22,101 nucleotides of DNA from Candidatus Aminicenantes bacterium UBA4085. GTDB lineage: Bacteria; Acidobacteriota; Aminicenantia; Aminicenantales; UBA4085. The DNA is taken from assembly GCA_002383325.1 (NCBI GenBank), contig DFYJ01000048.1, forward strand, positions 7,056 through 29,156, given 5' to 3'. Position numbers and translations under genes: made by a program. Below the pieces are notes generated by a model that searched no databases, was not told the DNA's origin, and saw only the letters and a program-made list of their open reading frames with translations. This document shows, one piece after another, positions 1 through 9,800 of this stretch; within the stretch, counting starts at the first letter, position 1; the number at the start of each line of letters is the position of its first letter.

Positions 1-1
1 C

Positions 2-1159
2 GGCCAGGAAATCGACTTCCCGGCCATCAAGCGCGATCTTGCCAAGAAGATCGTGCTCCTCTCCGGACCCAGGCAGGTCGGCAAGACGACCCTCTCCAAG
101 CAGCTTTTCGAGTCCTTCGCCTATCTGAGCTATGACGCGGCTTCCGACCGCCCAGTCATCGACAGGGAGGAATGGCCCAAGGATGTCCGGCTCGTGGTCT
201 TCGACGAGCTTCACAAGAAGAAGTCCTGGAAGTCATGGATCAAGGGTGTCTATGACACACGCGGGATTCCCCCCGCCATCCTAGTCACCGGGTCGGCCCG
301 CCTTGACCTGATGCGGAAGGGGGGCGATTCGCTGGCCGGAAGGTTCTTCTCCCACCGTCTTCACCCCCTGACCGTCCGGGAGATCGTATCCGAGCTGGGC
401 GAGACGCCGCAGGCGGCGCTGCAGGGGTTGCTCGCGCGGGGCGGCTTTCCGGAGCCTTATCTGGGCCGGAGCGAGGAAGAGGCCCGCCGCTGGAGGCGCA
501 CCCACATCGACACGATCATCAGAGGCGATCTCCTCGATCTGGAAGCCGTCCGTGACATCAGATCCATCGAGATCCTGGTCGATCTGCTGCGGATCAGGGT
601 GGGCTCGCCCACGTCGTCTGCTTCGCTCGCCCGGGATCTGGGCGTCTCGATCCCCACCATCCAGCGCTGGCTGGCGATTCTGGAAAGCCTCTGCCTGATC
701 TTCGCCGTGACTCCCCATCATCGCAACATCGCCCGCAGCCTTCTCAAGGAGCCGAAGTATTACTTCTACGACATCGGCGATGTCGAGGCCGGCTCCGGCG
801 CCAGACTGGAGAACGCCGTGGCCGCGGCCCTGCTGCGGGAGCTGCAGCGGATCGAGGACCTCTCCGGCCGCCGGACGTCGCTGCGGTACCTGAGAGACAG
901 GGAAGGCCGGGAAGTCGATTTCCTGGCCGTCATCGACGAGCGGCCGGTGCTCATGGTCGAGGTCAAGGCCGGCCATGACAGCTTCGCCCGTCCGCTGTTC
1001 AAGTTCCGGTCCGCCTTGGGAGGTCGAGTCCGAACGGTCCAGGTCGTCGCCAATTTGGACCAGAGCCGCGAATCAGAAGGAGTAGAAATGCTGCCCGCCT
1101 GGAAATTCCTGGCCGACCTGGATCTGGAAGACCGGACAGGAGAGGATCATCATGATTGA
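2..1159 (+). CDS. AAA-family ATPase with DUF4143-type C-terminal half, 5' end cut off by the window
   Basis: The reading frame is open from base 2, so the gene starts left of the window. The few residues before the P-loop match the usual N-terminus of this family, so probably little is missing. Walker A (GPRQVGKTT) is encoded at 65-91 and Walker B (LVVFDELH) around 191-214, followed by a sensor-like VTGSARL. A helix-turn-helix-like stretch (SIPTIQRWLAILES) lies in the middle. The C-terminal part carries GREVDFLAV (near 908) and VEVKAG (near 956), spaced like the core of a PD-(D/E)xK nuclease fold, as is usual in the DUF4143 half of these proteins. The family is common in bacteria and archaea, and its cellular role is poorly known. 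The next gene starts 59 bases downstream behind its own ribosome binding site. The GTG at 53 is only an internal codon. Confidence 0.85.
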   Translation, partial: GQEIDFPAIKRDLAKKIVLLSGPRQVGKTTLSKQLFESFAYLSYDAASDRPVIDREEWPKDVRLVVFDELHKKKSWKSWIKGVYDTRGIPPAILVTGSARLDLMRKGGDSLAGRFFSHRLHPLTVREIVSELGETPQAALQGLLARGGFPEPYLGRSEEEARRWRRTHIDTIIRGDLLDLEAVRDIRSIEILVDLLRIRVGSPTSSASLARDLGVSIPTIQRWLAILESLCLIFAVTPHHRNIARSLLKEPKYYFYDIGDVEAGSGARLENAVAAALLRELQRIEDLSGRRTSLRYLRDREGREVDFLAVIDERPVLMVEVKAGHDSFARPLFKFRSALGGRVRTVQVVANLDQSRESEGVEMLPAWKFLADLDLEDRTGEDHHD

Positions 1160-1205
1160 AGCCACCGGCTTGGCCGTGGGTATCGTTTTTGGGGCGCCGG
1201 CCGCC

Positions 1206-1213
1206 AAGGAGGG
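1206..1213 (+). promoter_or_regulatory. Ribosome binding site that sets the rmuC start
   Basis: AAGGAGGG lies five bases before the GTG at 1219. It is the only strong Shine-Dalgarno match near the start of this frame, so it favours GTG 1219 over the upstream in-frame TTG at 1156. Confidence 0.75.
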
Positions 1214-1218
1214 TTCCC

Positions 1219-2604
1219 GTGTCATTTCTTGATATCGCCGTCATCGGCGTTCTCATCCTTTTAGCCGCTTCCATCGTCCTTCTGGCCATCCTCCTCGGCC
1301 GCCGCCCTTCCGACGCCGCCTCCCCGCTCCTGCCCCGATTGGATGAGCTGACCCGCGGCCAAGACCGGATCGGCCGCGAGATGAGGGACGAGCTGGCCCA
1401 GAGCCGCAAGGAGTCGGCCGACCAGTCGCAAGCCCTGCGTGTGGAGACGGCTGACTCCGTGCGTGATGCGAATGATTCGGTTCTTAAACAGGTTGCCGGG
1501 CTCGTGAGCCTGTCTCAAAAGCAGATGGATGGCTTCACCGTCCAGCTCGGCCGGTTGACGGAGAGCAATGAGCAGAAATTTGACGGCCTGCGGACGGCCG
1601 TGGAATCTAAGCTGGCCCAAATCCAGGCCGACAATGCGGCCAAACTCGAGGAGATGCGGCGGACGGTCGACGAGAAGCTCGAGGGCACCCTGGAACGCCG
1701 GCTGGGCGAGTCGTTCAGCCTGGTCAGCGAGCGGCTGGAGCAGGTCCAGAAAGGGCTTGGCGAGATGCAGTCCTTGGCCTCGGGAGTCGGGGACCTCAAA
1801 AAGGTCTTGAGCAATGTCAAGTCCCGCGGAACTTGGGGGGAGATGCAGCTCGGGAACTTGCTGGCGGATGTTCTTATCTCCGACCAGTACGGCACCAACG
1901 TGGCGACCCGGCCGGGAAGCAAGGACCGGGTGGAGTTCGCCGTCAAGCTGCCCGGGAGAGACGACCAAGACGGCCAAATTGTCTGGCTGCCGATTGACGC
2001 CAAATTCCCCAAGGAGGACTACGAACGGCTGGTGGCCGCCTCCGAGCGCGCCGATGCCGCCGGCGTCGAAGAGGCGGGAAGGCAGATCGAAATCCGCCTC
2101 AAAGCCGAGGCCAAGGACATACGCGACAAATATATAGAACCTCCTCATACCACGGATTTTGGGATCCTGTACCTTTCGACGGAGGGACTTTATGCGGAAG
2201 CCCTCCGTCGGCCGGGATTGGCGGCCGCGTTGCAGCACGACTATCGGGTTAACCTGGCCGGTCCCACGACGTTGGCCGCGCTCCTTAACAGCCTGCAGAT
2301 GGGTTTCCGGACCCTGGCCATCGAAAAGCGAACCAGCGAAGTCTGGAACGTGCTCGGGGCGATCAAGGGGGAGTTCAAGAAGTTCGGTGAGATGATTAAA
2401 AAGGCTCAGAAGAAAATCAAAGAAGCAGGCAACGTGATGGATTTCGCCCACAAGAAGACTCAGACCATTGAGAGAAAGCTGAGGGAAGTCCAAGTACTTC
2501 CGTCCTCCGAGGCGAGGGGCCTTCTTGATACGGCAGAGGTCCTCGATGGGGATGATGACCCGGACGAGACGGGCGATGATCCGGCGGCCGGCGAGAAGGA
2601 TTGA
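1219..2604 (+). CDS. rmuC: RmuC-like DNA recombination protein
   Basis: The protein has 461 residues from GTG 1219. It opens with a single hydrophobic segment (IAVIGVLILLAASIVLLAILL), which suggests a membrane anchor. A long, charged coiled coil follows over roughly residues 40-200. The RmuC domain then carries the family signature SRGTWGEMQLGNLL and the later VWLPIDAKFPKEDYE, where the D..K pair belongs to a PD-(D/E)xK-like nuclease core. E. coli RmuC limits recombination at short inverted repeats, and a DNA-processing role is inferred here. The start was chosen for its strong ribosome binding site. The in-frame TTG at 1156 would overlap the previous gene and would put a Pro/Arg-rich stretch before the membrane segment. 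The acidic C-terminus (DDDPDETGDD) is probably disordered. The gene is visibly less GC-rich than those further right. Confidence 0.88.
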   Translation: MSFLDIAVIGVLILLAASIVLLAILLGRRPSDAASPLLPRLDELTRGQDRIGREMRDELAQSRKESADQSQALRVETADSVRDANDSVLKQVAGLVSLSQKQMDGFTVQLGRLTESNEQKFDGLRTAVESKLAQIQADNAAKLEEMRRTVDEKLEGTLERRLGESFSLVSERLEQVQKGLGEMQSLASGVGDLKKVLSNVKSRGTWGEMQLGNLLADVLISDQYGTNVATRPGSKDRVEFAVKLPGRDDQDGQIVWLPIDAKFPKEDYERLVAASERADAAGVEEAGRQIEIRLKAEAKDIRDKYIEPPHTTDFGILYLSTEGLYAEALRRPGLAAALQHDYRVNLAGPTTLAALLNSLQMGFRTLAIEKRTSEVWNVLGAIKGEFKKFGEMIKKAQKKIKEAGNVMDFAHKKTQTIERKLREVQVLPSSEARGLLDTAEVLDGDDDPDETGDDPAAGEKD

Positions 2605-2623
2605 TCCGGGGCACTTGCGTCCC

Positions 2624-2630
2624 GAAGGAG
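2624..2630 (+). promoter_or_regulatory. Ribosome binding site that sets the start of the GIY-YIG-like gene
   Basis: GAAGGAG sits six bases before the ATG at 2637. It favours that start over the upstream in-frame TTG at 2601, which overlaps the rmuC stop codon. Confidence 0.65.
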
Positions 2631-2636
2631 ACTTCG

Positions 2637-3005
2637 ATGGATTCTGATCGCCGCAAGCAGCTCCTCCGGCAATACAAGGACAACCCGCCTCTGGCAGGCG
2701 TCTACCAGATCCGCAACCTGGTCAACGGAAAAGTCTACGTCTCCAGCGCGCCCAGCGTGAACGGCAAGCTGAACAGCCAGCGGTTCATGCTGCAGGCCGA
2801 CGGGCACGTCAACCGGGCCCTCCAAGCCGACTGGGCGGCCCAGAAGCCCGAGGATTTTGTTCTGGGGGTTTTGGAATACCTGAAACCATCGAGTCCGGAC
2901 ATTTCGCCCATGACTGTGCGGCAGGAGCTGGCTGAGCTGGAGAAACGATGGCTGGACAAGATCCAGCCCTACGGCGACAGGGGATACAACAAGCCCCCGG
3001 CCTGA
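2637..3005 (+). CDS. Small GIY-YIG-like protein with an altered second motif
   Basis: The protein has 122 residues. The opening AGVYQIRNLVNGKVYVSS matches the first strands of a GIY-YIG nuclease domain, with GVY in place of GIY and YVS in place of YIG. Further conserved points are HVNRALQADW, a long helix with LAELEKRWLDKIQPYG, and a final GYNKPP. This layout matches a family of short single-domain proteins that resemble UvrC/homing-type GIY-YIG domains and are often annotated as GIY-YIG nuclease family. The usual catalytic Arg after the second motif is not obvious, so activity is uncertain. The gene lies 32 bases after rmuC and could be co-transcribed with it. It converges on the PLP-binding protein gene on the other strand, with only 37 bases between them and no clear terminator. 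Confidence 0.75.
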   Translation: MDSDRRKQLLRQYKDNPPLAGVYQIRNLVNGKVYVSSAPSVNGKLNSQRFMLQADGHVNRALQADWAAQKPEDFVLGVLEYLKPSSPDISPMTVRQELAELEKRWLDKIQPYGDRGYNKPPA

Positions 3006-3042
3006 GATTTCCGATCGAGCCCGCCGGCCGGGTTGCGCGGCG

Positions 3043-3702
3043 TCAGACCCTGGGGCCGAAGATGGCCGTGCCGATGCGGACCCGGGTCGCGCCTTCCTGG
3101 ACCGCCACCTTGTAAGAGTGGCTCATGCCCATCGAGAGGACGCTCATCTCGACTCCCGGCAGCGCCAGATCCCTGAAGCGCACGAACAGCTCCCGGGTCG
3201 TCTTAAAATAGGGCCGGGACACCTCCGGGTCGCCTTCGAACGGGCCCATGGTCATGAGGCCTCGGACTTTCAAGTTTGGCAGCGCGGCCACGGCCCATAG
3301 GAGCGCCCCGGCTTCAGCCGGTCGGACGCCCGCCTTCTGGCCTTCCTCGCCGCTGTTGATCTCGAGCAGGATGGGCAGCGTCCTTCCGGCGGCGGCGCAG
3401 CGCTTGTCGAGCTCCCTGGCCAGGTCGAGCGAGTCGACCGTCTCGACCATGTCGAAAATCTCGACCGCCTTCTTGGCCTTGTTGGACTGGAGATGGCCGA
3501 TCAGGCTCCAAGCGCAGCGGGCGCCGACTGAGGCCTTGGCCGCCTGGGCCTCCTGGACGTAATTTTCCCCGATGATCCGGACTCCGGCCTCGACAGCTTC
3601 GATGATTTCCTCGGGCCTGCGCGTCTTAGCCGCGGCGGCCAGCTCGACGCTCGGCGGCAGCCCGGCCAGGATGCGGCGAACATTATCGGTGATGGCGGAC
3701 AT
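3043..3702 (-). CDS. yggS: YggS/PROSC-family pyridoxal phosphate homeostasis protein
   Basis: The protein has 219 residues, close to the family's usual 230. It is a single-domain TIM-barrel PLP carrier related to the N-terminal domain of alanine racemase. The PLP lysine is Lys26 in [12 protein letters not shown]. The family hallmarks [39 protein letters not shown] and the C-terminal phosphate-binding stretch [11 protein letters not shown] are all present. Known members have no enzyme activity and buffer intracellular PLP. The conserved MSxD motif near the C-terminus reads MSHS here, so its usual Asp is replaced by Ser. GGAGAG lies eight bases before the ATG, and an extended -10 element lies just upstream. 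The gene is divergent from the dGTPase operon. Confidence 0.93.
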   Translation of the reverse strand: MSAITDNVRRILAGLPPSVELAAAAKTRRPEEIIEAVEAGVRIIGENYVQEAQAAKASVGARCAWSLIGHLQSNKAKKAVEIFDMVETVDSLDLARELDKRCAAAGRTLPILLEINSGEEGQKAGVRPAEAGALLWAVAALPNLKVRGLMTMGPFEGDPEVSRPYFKTTRELFVRFRDLALPGVEMSVLSMGMSHSYKVAVQEGATRVRIGTAIFGPRV

Positions 3703-3723
3703 GCTCTTCGCTCTCCAGCCTTC

Positions 3724-3732
3724 ATTCTACCA
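3724..3732 (-). promoter_or_regulatory. Extended -10 promoter of yggS
   Basis: On the - strand this reads TGGTAGAAT, a TGN extension followed by a -10 that matches TATAAT at five of six positions. No good -35 lies at the expected distance, as is normal for extended -10 promoters. The predicted start near 3717 leaves a leader of about 15 bases that begins at the ribosome binding site. Confidence 0.55.
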
Positions 3733-3761
3733 GAAACGCGGCTCCCTTCCCCGGCCCCTTC

Positions 3762-3770
3762 TGCTATAAT
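3762..3770 (+). promoter_or_regulatory. Extended -10 promoter giving a leaderless dGTPase mRNA
   Basis: TGCTATAAT is a perfect extended -10. Only six bases separate its last T from the ATG at 3777, so transcription should start at or within a base or two of the start codon. No Shine-Dalgarno sequence fits in the gap. It sits back to back with the yggS promoter in a 74-base divergent spacer. Confidence 0.7.
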
Positions 3771-3776
3771 GCTCCC

Positions 3777-4841
3777 ATGACGATAAGGGAGCAGTTGGAA
3801 GAGGTTGAAGTTCAAACGCTTTCGCCCAAGGCCTGCTTGAGCCGGGCCAGCCGCGGCCGGGTCCGGGCCGAGGCCCCGCACGCCTTCCGGACCGCCTTCC
3901 AGCGCGACCGCGACCGCATCCTCCACTCCAAGACCTTCCGCCGCCTGAAGCACAAGACCCAGGTTTTCCTCTCGCCTTACGGCGATCATTACCGGACCCG
4001 CTTGACCCACACCCTGGAGGTCTCGGCCATCGCCCGGACCATCGCCCGGGCCCTACGCCTGAACGAGGATCTGACCGAAGCCATCGCCCTAGGCCACGAT
4101 CTCGGCCACACCCCCTTCGGCCACGCCGGCGAGGAGACTTTGGCCAAGCTCGTCCCCGGCGGCTTCACCCACTACCGCCAGAGCTTGCGGGTCGTGGAAC
4201 AGCTCGAATACGACGGCAAGGGCCTCAATTTGACCTTCGAGGTCCGCGACGGCATCATCCGCCACTCCAAGGGCCGGGGCAAGATTCTCGACCGCCGCAA
4301 GGAGGACCTGCCGGTCACCCTGGAGGGCCAGATCGTCCGCGTCTCCGACGTCATCGGCTACGTCAATCATGACATCGACGATGCTCTGCGGGCCGGGGTC
4401 ATCCGCGAGACCGACATCCCGAAGGGGCTGGTCTCCATCCTCGGGCGCTGGCATGCCTCGCGCATCGACAAGATGGTCGGCGACGTCATCCAGGCCAGTC
4501 TGGCCTGCGGGCTGGAGCGGATCGCGATGAGCGAGGCGATCATGAAGGCCATGGTCGACCTGCGCGACTTCCTCTACGAGCGGGTCTACTACAACGACTT
4601 CGCCCGCGTGGAGCTGCGCAAGACCGAAAAGATCGTCCGCGAGCTGTTCGGGTACTTCCTGGCCCATCCGGAAGGCTGCGTCAAGGACTTTCCGGCGGCC
4701 GACCCGCTCGAAGTCCGGGTCGGAGATGCCATCGCGGGGATGACCGACCGCTACGCCCTGGACCTCTATACCCGGATCTTTCTGCCGCAGGCCTGGCCGC
4801 TGTCGGCTCAGGGGCCGCGGGAGCAGGGAGGCGATGGATGA
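3777..4841 (+). CDS. dgt: HD-domain deoxyguanosinetriphosphate triphosphohydrolase-like protein (dGTPase)
   Basis: The protein has 354 residues. It is predicted to hydrolyse dNTPs, typically dGTP, to the nucleoside and tripolyphosphate. The N-terminal [20 protein letters not shown] and LKHKTQVF are hallmarks of the dGTPase family. The HD metal site is visible: His78 in RLTHTLEVS, His107-Asp108 in [16 protein letters not shown], and Asp191 in [16 protein letters not shown]. The length fits the shorter dGTPase-like type rather than the 505-residue E. coli enzyme. The gene is first in an operon. Its stop overlaps the start of the 5'-nucleotidase gene in ATGA, which suggests coupled translation and a shared role in nucleotide turnover. 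Regulation appears to rest on a leaderless start. The substrate choice is inferred from the family alone. Confidence 0.93.
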   Translation: MTIREQLEEVEVQTLSPKACLSRASRGRVRAEAPHAFRTAFQRDRDRILHSKTFRRLKHKTQVFLSPYGDHYRTRLTHTLEVSAIARTIARALRLNEDLTEAIALGHDLGHTPFGHAGEETLAKLVPGGFTHYRQSLRVVEQLEYDGKGLNLTFEVRDGIIRHSKGRGKILDRRKEDLPVTLEGQIVRVSDVIGYVNHDIDDALRAGVIRETDIPKGLVSILGRWHASRIDKMVGDVIQASLACGLERIAMSEAIMKAMVDLRDFLYERVYYNDFARVELRKTEKIVRELFGYFLAHPEGCVKDFPAADPLEVRVGDAIAGMTDRYALDLYTRIFLPQAWPLSAQGPREQGGDG

Positions 4842-6808
4842 AAACCAAGACTCTGGCCGCGGTCGTCCTGGTCCTTCTCCTGTCGGGGGGAGCATCCGTC
4901 TCGGGCGCGACCGGCTGGCCCGGCCCGGACCAGTCCGGCAAGAAGCTGGTGATCCTCTTCACCAACGACCTGCACTCGAACGTCCTGCCGCGGATGGTGG
5001 TCGAGCCCGACGGGACCAGAACGGAAAAGGGCGGCTTCGCCCGGCTGGCCACTCTCATCAAATGGGAGAAGGACGCGGCGGGGGAAGCCGCCATCGTCTT
5101 GGACGGCGGCGACTTCAGCATGGGCACGCTCTTCCATACCCTGTTCGAGACGGAGGCGGCCGAGCTGCGCCTGCTCGGGCTGATGGGCATCGAGGCCACA
5201 ACCCTGGGCAACCATGAATTCGACTTCGGGCTGTCGGGGCTGGCCCGCAGCCTGACCGCGGCCAAGTCCAAGGGCGCGGCCTTGCCCGCCATCGTGGCCT
5301 CCAGCCTGGCTATCGAAGGCGAGGGGGAGGAAGCCGAGGCCGGCCGGGCCGCCTTTCGCGACTACCCGGTCCGCGACTACCTGGTCATGGAGAGGGGCGG
5401 CTTGCGGATCGGAGTCTTCAGCCTGTTTGGGAAAGACGCCGCCGATGACTCGCCCTTCGCCGGGCCGGTGGTCTTCCGGGATGCGGAAGCCGAGGCTCGG
5501 AGGGTGGTTGGAATCCTGCGAACCAAAGAAAATGCCGACCTGGTGATCGGACTGTCCCATGTCGGAACCAAGCCCGATCCGGCTGCCAGCGAGGACGAGA
5601 TCATCGCCAAGGCCGTACCGGGGATCGACGTGCTGATCAGCGCCCATGCCCATACCCTTTTCAAGGCCCCTCGCTTTGCCGGCAAGACCATCCTTGTTTC
5701 CACGGGTTGGGGCGGAGATGTCCTGGGCCGCCTCGAGCTTTCGATCGGGGGAGCCGGGGGCCCTGTGGTCGTCTCCTATGCCCTTCTTCCCGTCTCCCCG
5801 GAAGTCCAGGCCGATCCGGCGGTGGCGACGGCGGCCGGAGAGTACAAGTCCCTGATCGAAGTGACGTTCCTGTCCGGCTTCCCGGACGGCTTCGGCCAGG
5901 TCCTGGCCGAGAGTTCTTTCGACCTGGATACGCCCGAGGCGATGGAAGCAAGCGGTCTCGAGGCGGGCATGGGCAACCTCCTGGCCGACGCCCTGCGTGA
6001 GGCCGTACGCCGGGCTGAAGGCGCCGCCTATAAGCATGTTGCGGCCGTGATCGTCCCGGTGGGCATCGTCCGGGGCGCCTTCCTGGCCGGCCCTATCACG
6101 GTGGAAGACGTCTTCCGCGTCTTCTCCCTGGGTCGTGGTCCCGACGGTCAGCCCGGCTACCCGCTTCTGTCGATGCGGCTGTACGGCCGTGAGCTGCGGC
6201 ACCTGGCCGAGGTCCAGTCTTCGGTGGTGCCGATGAAGTCCGACGCGGCCCTGCAGTTTTCGGGGCTCCGCTTCCACTACAACCCGCACCGCCTGCCCTT
6301 CGATAGAGTGACCGACGTCTCGGTCCTGGAGGAGGACGGCTCCTACGCCCGGCTGGACCCCAGGAAGCTCTACCGCATCGTGGTCGACTCCTATACCGGC
6401 GGCATGGTCGACTATGTCTCCAAGGCCTCCTACGGACTTCTCAAGATGAAGGCCCGGAACGCCGAAGGTATCCCGCTGGCCAACCAGATCGAAGGAGCCG
6501 TCGACGCCGATCCCGCTTCGCCCGGATTGCAGGAGCTGAAGGGCTGGAAGGCTCTGGCCGGCGTCATCGGGGAGTACCCCGATACGGACGGCGACGCGAT
6601 CGCCGACGTCCCGGCCCGCTACGGCAGGCCGGAGGGCCGGTTCGGTCCGGCTCCCTCCCGCAGCCCGTTGCGGGTCCTTATCGGCGGCAGCGGCCTGACC
6701 TATTTCGTCCTGGCCGCCGCGGTCCTGATCCTGGCCCTCCTCGTCCTGCTGATCCGGGCGATCGTCCGCGGCCGCCGCCGCCGGCGGGCCCGCCGGGCCG
6801 CTCGTTGA
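4838..6808 (+). CDS. Exported, membrane-anchored 5'-nucleotidase-type metallophosphoesterase
   Basis: The protein has 656 residues. A signal peptide occupies about residues 1-23. The metallophosphatase domain follows with its metal ligands in order: Asp44 and His46 (TNDLHSN), Asp92 (LDGGDFSMG), Asn125-His126 ([10 protein letters not shown]), His241 (GLSHVG), and His270/His272 (SAHAHT, in place of the usual GHTH). The second half matches the 5'-nucleotidase C-terminal domain (e.g. [18 protein letters not shown]). A transmembrane helix near residues 615-640 and a very basic Arg-rich tail close the protein, so the enzyme probably faces outward and is held in the inner membrane. Its ATG overlaps the dGTPase stop. 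An alternative ATG at 4834 is in another frame. Substrates could be nucleotides or other phosphate esters, so a role in scavenging is inferred. Confidence 0.9.
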   Translation: MKTKTLAAVVLVLLLSGGASVSGATGWPGPDQSGKKLVILFTNDLHSNVLPRMVVEPDGTRTEKGGFARLATLIKWEKDAAGEAAIVLDGGDFSMGTLFHTLFETEAAELRLLGLMGIEATTLGNHEFDFGLSGLARSLTAAKSKGAALPAIVASSLAIEGEGEEAEAGRAAFRDYPVRDYLVMERGGLRIGVFSLFGKDAADDSPFAGPVVFRDAEAEARRVVGILRTKENADLVIGLSHVGTKPDPAASEDEIIAKAVPGIDVLISAHAHTLFKAPRFAGKTILVSTGWGGDVLGRLELSIGGAGGPVVVSYALLPVSPEVQADPAVATAAGEYKSLIEVTFLSGFPDGFGQVLAESSFDLDTPEAMEASGLEAGMGNLLADALREAVRRAEGAAYKHVAAVIVPVGIVRGAFLAGPITVEDVFRVFSLGRGPDGQPGYPLLSMRLYGRELRHLAEVQSSVVPMKSDAALQFSGLRFHYNPHRLPFDRVTDVSVLEEDGSYARLDPRKLYRIVVDSYTGGMVDYVSKASYGLLKMKARNAEGIPLANQIEGAVDADPASPGLQELKGWKALAGVIGEYPDTDGDAIADVPARYGRPEGRFGPAPSRSPLRVLIGGSGLTYFVLAAAVLILALLVLLIRAIVRGRRRRRARRAAR

Positions 6809-6839
6809 TCAGCGGTATTCCGACTCCTTTGCGAGGTGG

Positions 6840-9800
6840 ATGATGATCGCACCATTCCGCGCTATATTCCCAAGCCGCTCTCTCGCGGCCGCCGGGCTCT
6901 TCCTCGTCGCCGCTTCGCTTTCGGCCCAGTCCGCCTCGGGGGCCCGGGCTTGGGAGGAGAGCCTGATTCTCCCGACCTACGGCGTCGGGGAAGCCGAGAA
7001 GAATCCCATCTTCTACTCCGGCCGGGCCTACCAGGGCGCCATGGGGCCCGTCTACCCCTACGCCTTCCTCGACCGGCTGACCGGCGTCAAGCGGGACAAG
7101 GCTTATAGGGCTGTCTACCTGGAGAACGAGTTCCTCAAGGTCTGCGTCCTGCCCGAGCTGGGGGGCCGCATCTTCTACGCCGTCGACAAGACCAACGGCT
7201 ATGACTTCATCTATCGCCAGCACGTGATCAAGCCGGCCCTGATCGGCATGCTGGGCGCCTGGATCTCCGGCGGCGTCGAGTGGAACGTGCCGCACCACCA
7301 CCGGGCCACGACCTTCATGCCGGTGGACTATCTCCTGGTCAACGCCGCCGACGGCAGCGCCACGGTCTGGGTCGGCGAGATCGAGCGCCGTCACAGGACC
7401 AAGTGGCGGGTGGGCCTGACTCTGCGCCCGGGCTCCTCGGCCCTGGAGGTCGGCTTCCGGACCTTCAACCGGACGGCTCTGCCCCAGTCCATGCTCTTCT
7501 TCGCCAACGCCGCGGTCCACGCCACGCCGGACTACCAGGTTTTCTTCCCACCGGACACGGCCCTGGCCACTTTTCACAGCAAGAACCAGTTCTCCCACTG
7601 GCCGGTTTCGACCGAGGTGTTCAACGGCCAGGATTACCGAGCCGGCGTCGACGTCAGCCGGTTGAAGGCCCATGCGCGGCCGACGTCCTTTTTCGCCTTC
7701 GACGGGACCGGCGACTTCCTGGCGGGATACGACCACGCCAGGCAGGCCGGCGTCTGCTTCGTGGCCGACCACAACCAGGTGCCCGGCAAGAAGCTTTGGA
7801 CCTGGGGCACCGGCAGCGAGGGAGCGCTCTGGGAGCGGCTCCTGACCGACGAGGACGGGCCTTACGCCGAGCTCATGTTCGGCGCCTGGTCGGACAACCA
7901 GCCGGACTACAGCTGGACCCGGCCTTACGAGACGCGCGGCGTGAGGCAATATTGGTACCCCCTGCGCGGCGTGGGCGGCGTCAAGGCGGCCACGGCGGAG
8001 GCGGCCTGCGACCTGACCGTGGAAAACGGCAAGGCCCGCTTCGCCTTCTACGCCACCCGCGAGATGCGCGGCGCCCGTGCCGTTCTCTCGGCCGGGGTGG
8101 TGACCCTGCACGAGGAGACGGTCTCGCTCGGCCCCGGGCGGCCGTTCAACAAGGAGATTCCCTGGTTCGCGGACGCGCCGGGCGCCGATCACCCGACGCT
8201 CTCTCTCTGGACTCCCGATGGGAGGCTTCTTGTCCGCTACACCGCGGCAGCGCCTGCCCGTCCGGCTCTTCCACCTGTTGTGACTCCGCCGCCGCCGCCC
8301 CGGGACGTCCCCACCGTCGAGGAGCTTTACCTGGCCGGCCTGCGGCTGGAGCAGTTTCACAGCCCGGCCCTCTCACCCCTGCCGTACTACGAGGAGGCCC
8401 TCCGCCGCGATCCCGGCGACTATCGCACCAATACGGCTCTCGGCGTCCTCGATCTCAAGCGCGGCCTTTACGCCGCCGCCGAAGCCAGGCTGGCCAAGGC
8501 CGTCGAGCGGGCGACCCGCAGCTACACCCGGCCGAAGGATGGGGAGGCGCTCTATTACCTTGGGCTGGCCTGCCGGGCCCTGGGCCGGACGACCGAGGCC
8601 GAGGATGCCCTGCAGAGGGCGGCCTGGGATGACGCCTGGACCGGGGCCGCCTTCACCGAATTGGCCTCCATGGCCGCCCGGGAAGGAGATTTCGCGGCGG
8701 CTCTGGAACGGCTGGACCGGGCCCTGGCTAAGAATGCCCGAAGTCCGGAAGCCGCCGCCCTGATGGCCGCGATGCTCCGCAAGATCGGGGCCCTGGACAA
8801 GGCTCGGCGCGCAGCCCAGGAGACCCTGGCTCTCGATCCGCTCGATTTCTGGGGCTGGAACGAGACGGCACTCCTGCGGTCTTCAGAGAGCGCGGAGGAG
8901 GGCCGGGCCGTGCTGTCCAGGCTGAAGACGCTGATGCGGGACGAGCCGGCCAATTACCTCGAGCTGGCCTCGGACTATGCCCGCTGCGGGCTGTGGGACG
9001 AGGCGGCCGATGTCCTGCGCAGGCTCGCCGAAGCCAAGCCCTCCGGAGGCGGCGATCTGGCCCTGGTCCATTATATGCTGGCCTGGATCCTCGACCACAA
9101 GGGCGACAGAGACGGCGCCGCGGCCCGGCTGAGGATCGCGGCGGCCTGCCCGGCGGACTACGGCTTTCCTTTCCAGCTCGAGTTCATCGACATCCTGGGC
9201 TGGGCCATGACCGTTGATCCGCGCGACGCCCGGGCCTCCTACTACCTGGGCAACCTGCTGTTCGACATCCAGCCGGAAGCGGCCCTGGCCGCATGGGAGA
9301 AGGCGGCTGCCCTGGATCCCAAGCTGGCCATAGCCCGGCGCAATCTGGGGCTGGCCGCGGCTCGGATCGGGAACGATCTGCCTCGGGCCGTGCGGGAGTA
9401 CGAGGCGGCCGTGGCCCTGGCGCCCGGTGATCCCAGACTCTACGAGGAGCTTGACCGGCTGTACGAAACAGCCCGGACCCCGGCGGCCAAGCGGCTGGCT
9501 CTCCTGGAAAAGAACCATAAGACCGTGGCTCTGCGCGACGACGCTCTAACCCGCGAGATCAAGCTGCTCGTCCAGGCCGGGAAGTACGACCAGGCCTTGG
9601 GGTACCTGAGGGATCACCGCTTCCACGTCTGGGAGGGAGGGGGAGAGATCCATGGCGTCTTCGTCGAAGCCCATCTCCTGCGCGGCGAGGGGCGGCTTGC
9701 GTCAGGCAAGGCCGCCGCGGCCCTGGAGGACTTTGAGGCGGCTCTGACCTACCCGGAGAACCTGGAGGTCGCGGCGCCGTCGGGCGGCGGCGGATCGGCG

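Noticed and set aside
1156..1218. Longer RmuC starting at TTG 1156
   Set aside because: It lacks a ribosome binding site, overlaps the previous gene and adds a Pro/Arg-rich stretch before the membrane segment.
3006..3042. Terminator between the convergent GIY-YIG-like and yggS genes
   Set aside because: Only a four-base GC stem without any T-run is visible on either strand.
4808..6289. 493-codon antisense frame over the 5'-nucleotidase gene
   Set aside because: The metal-ligand motifs of the sense frame are complete, and the antisense product has no domain pattern.
6678..8360. 560-codon antisense frame over the nucleotidase/DUF5107 junction
   Set aside because: It spans two real genes on the other strand, has no promoter or ribosome binding site, and its composition is that of a shadow frame.
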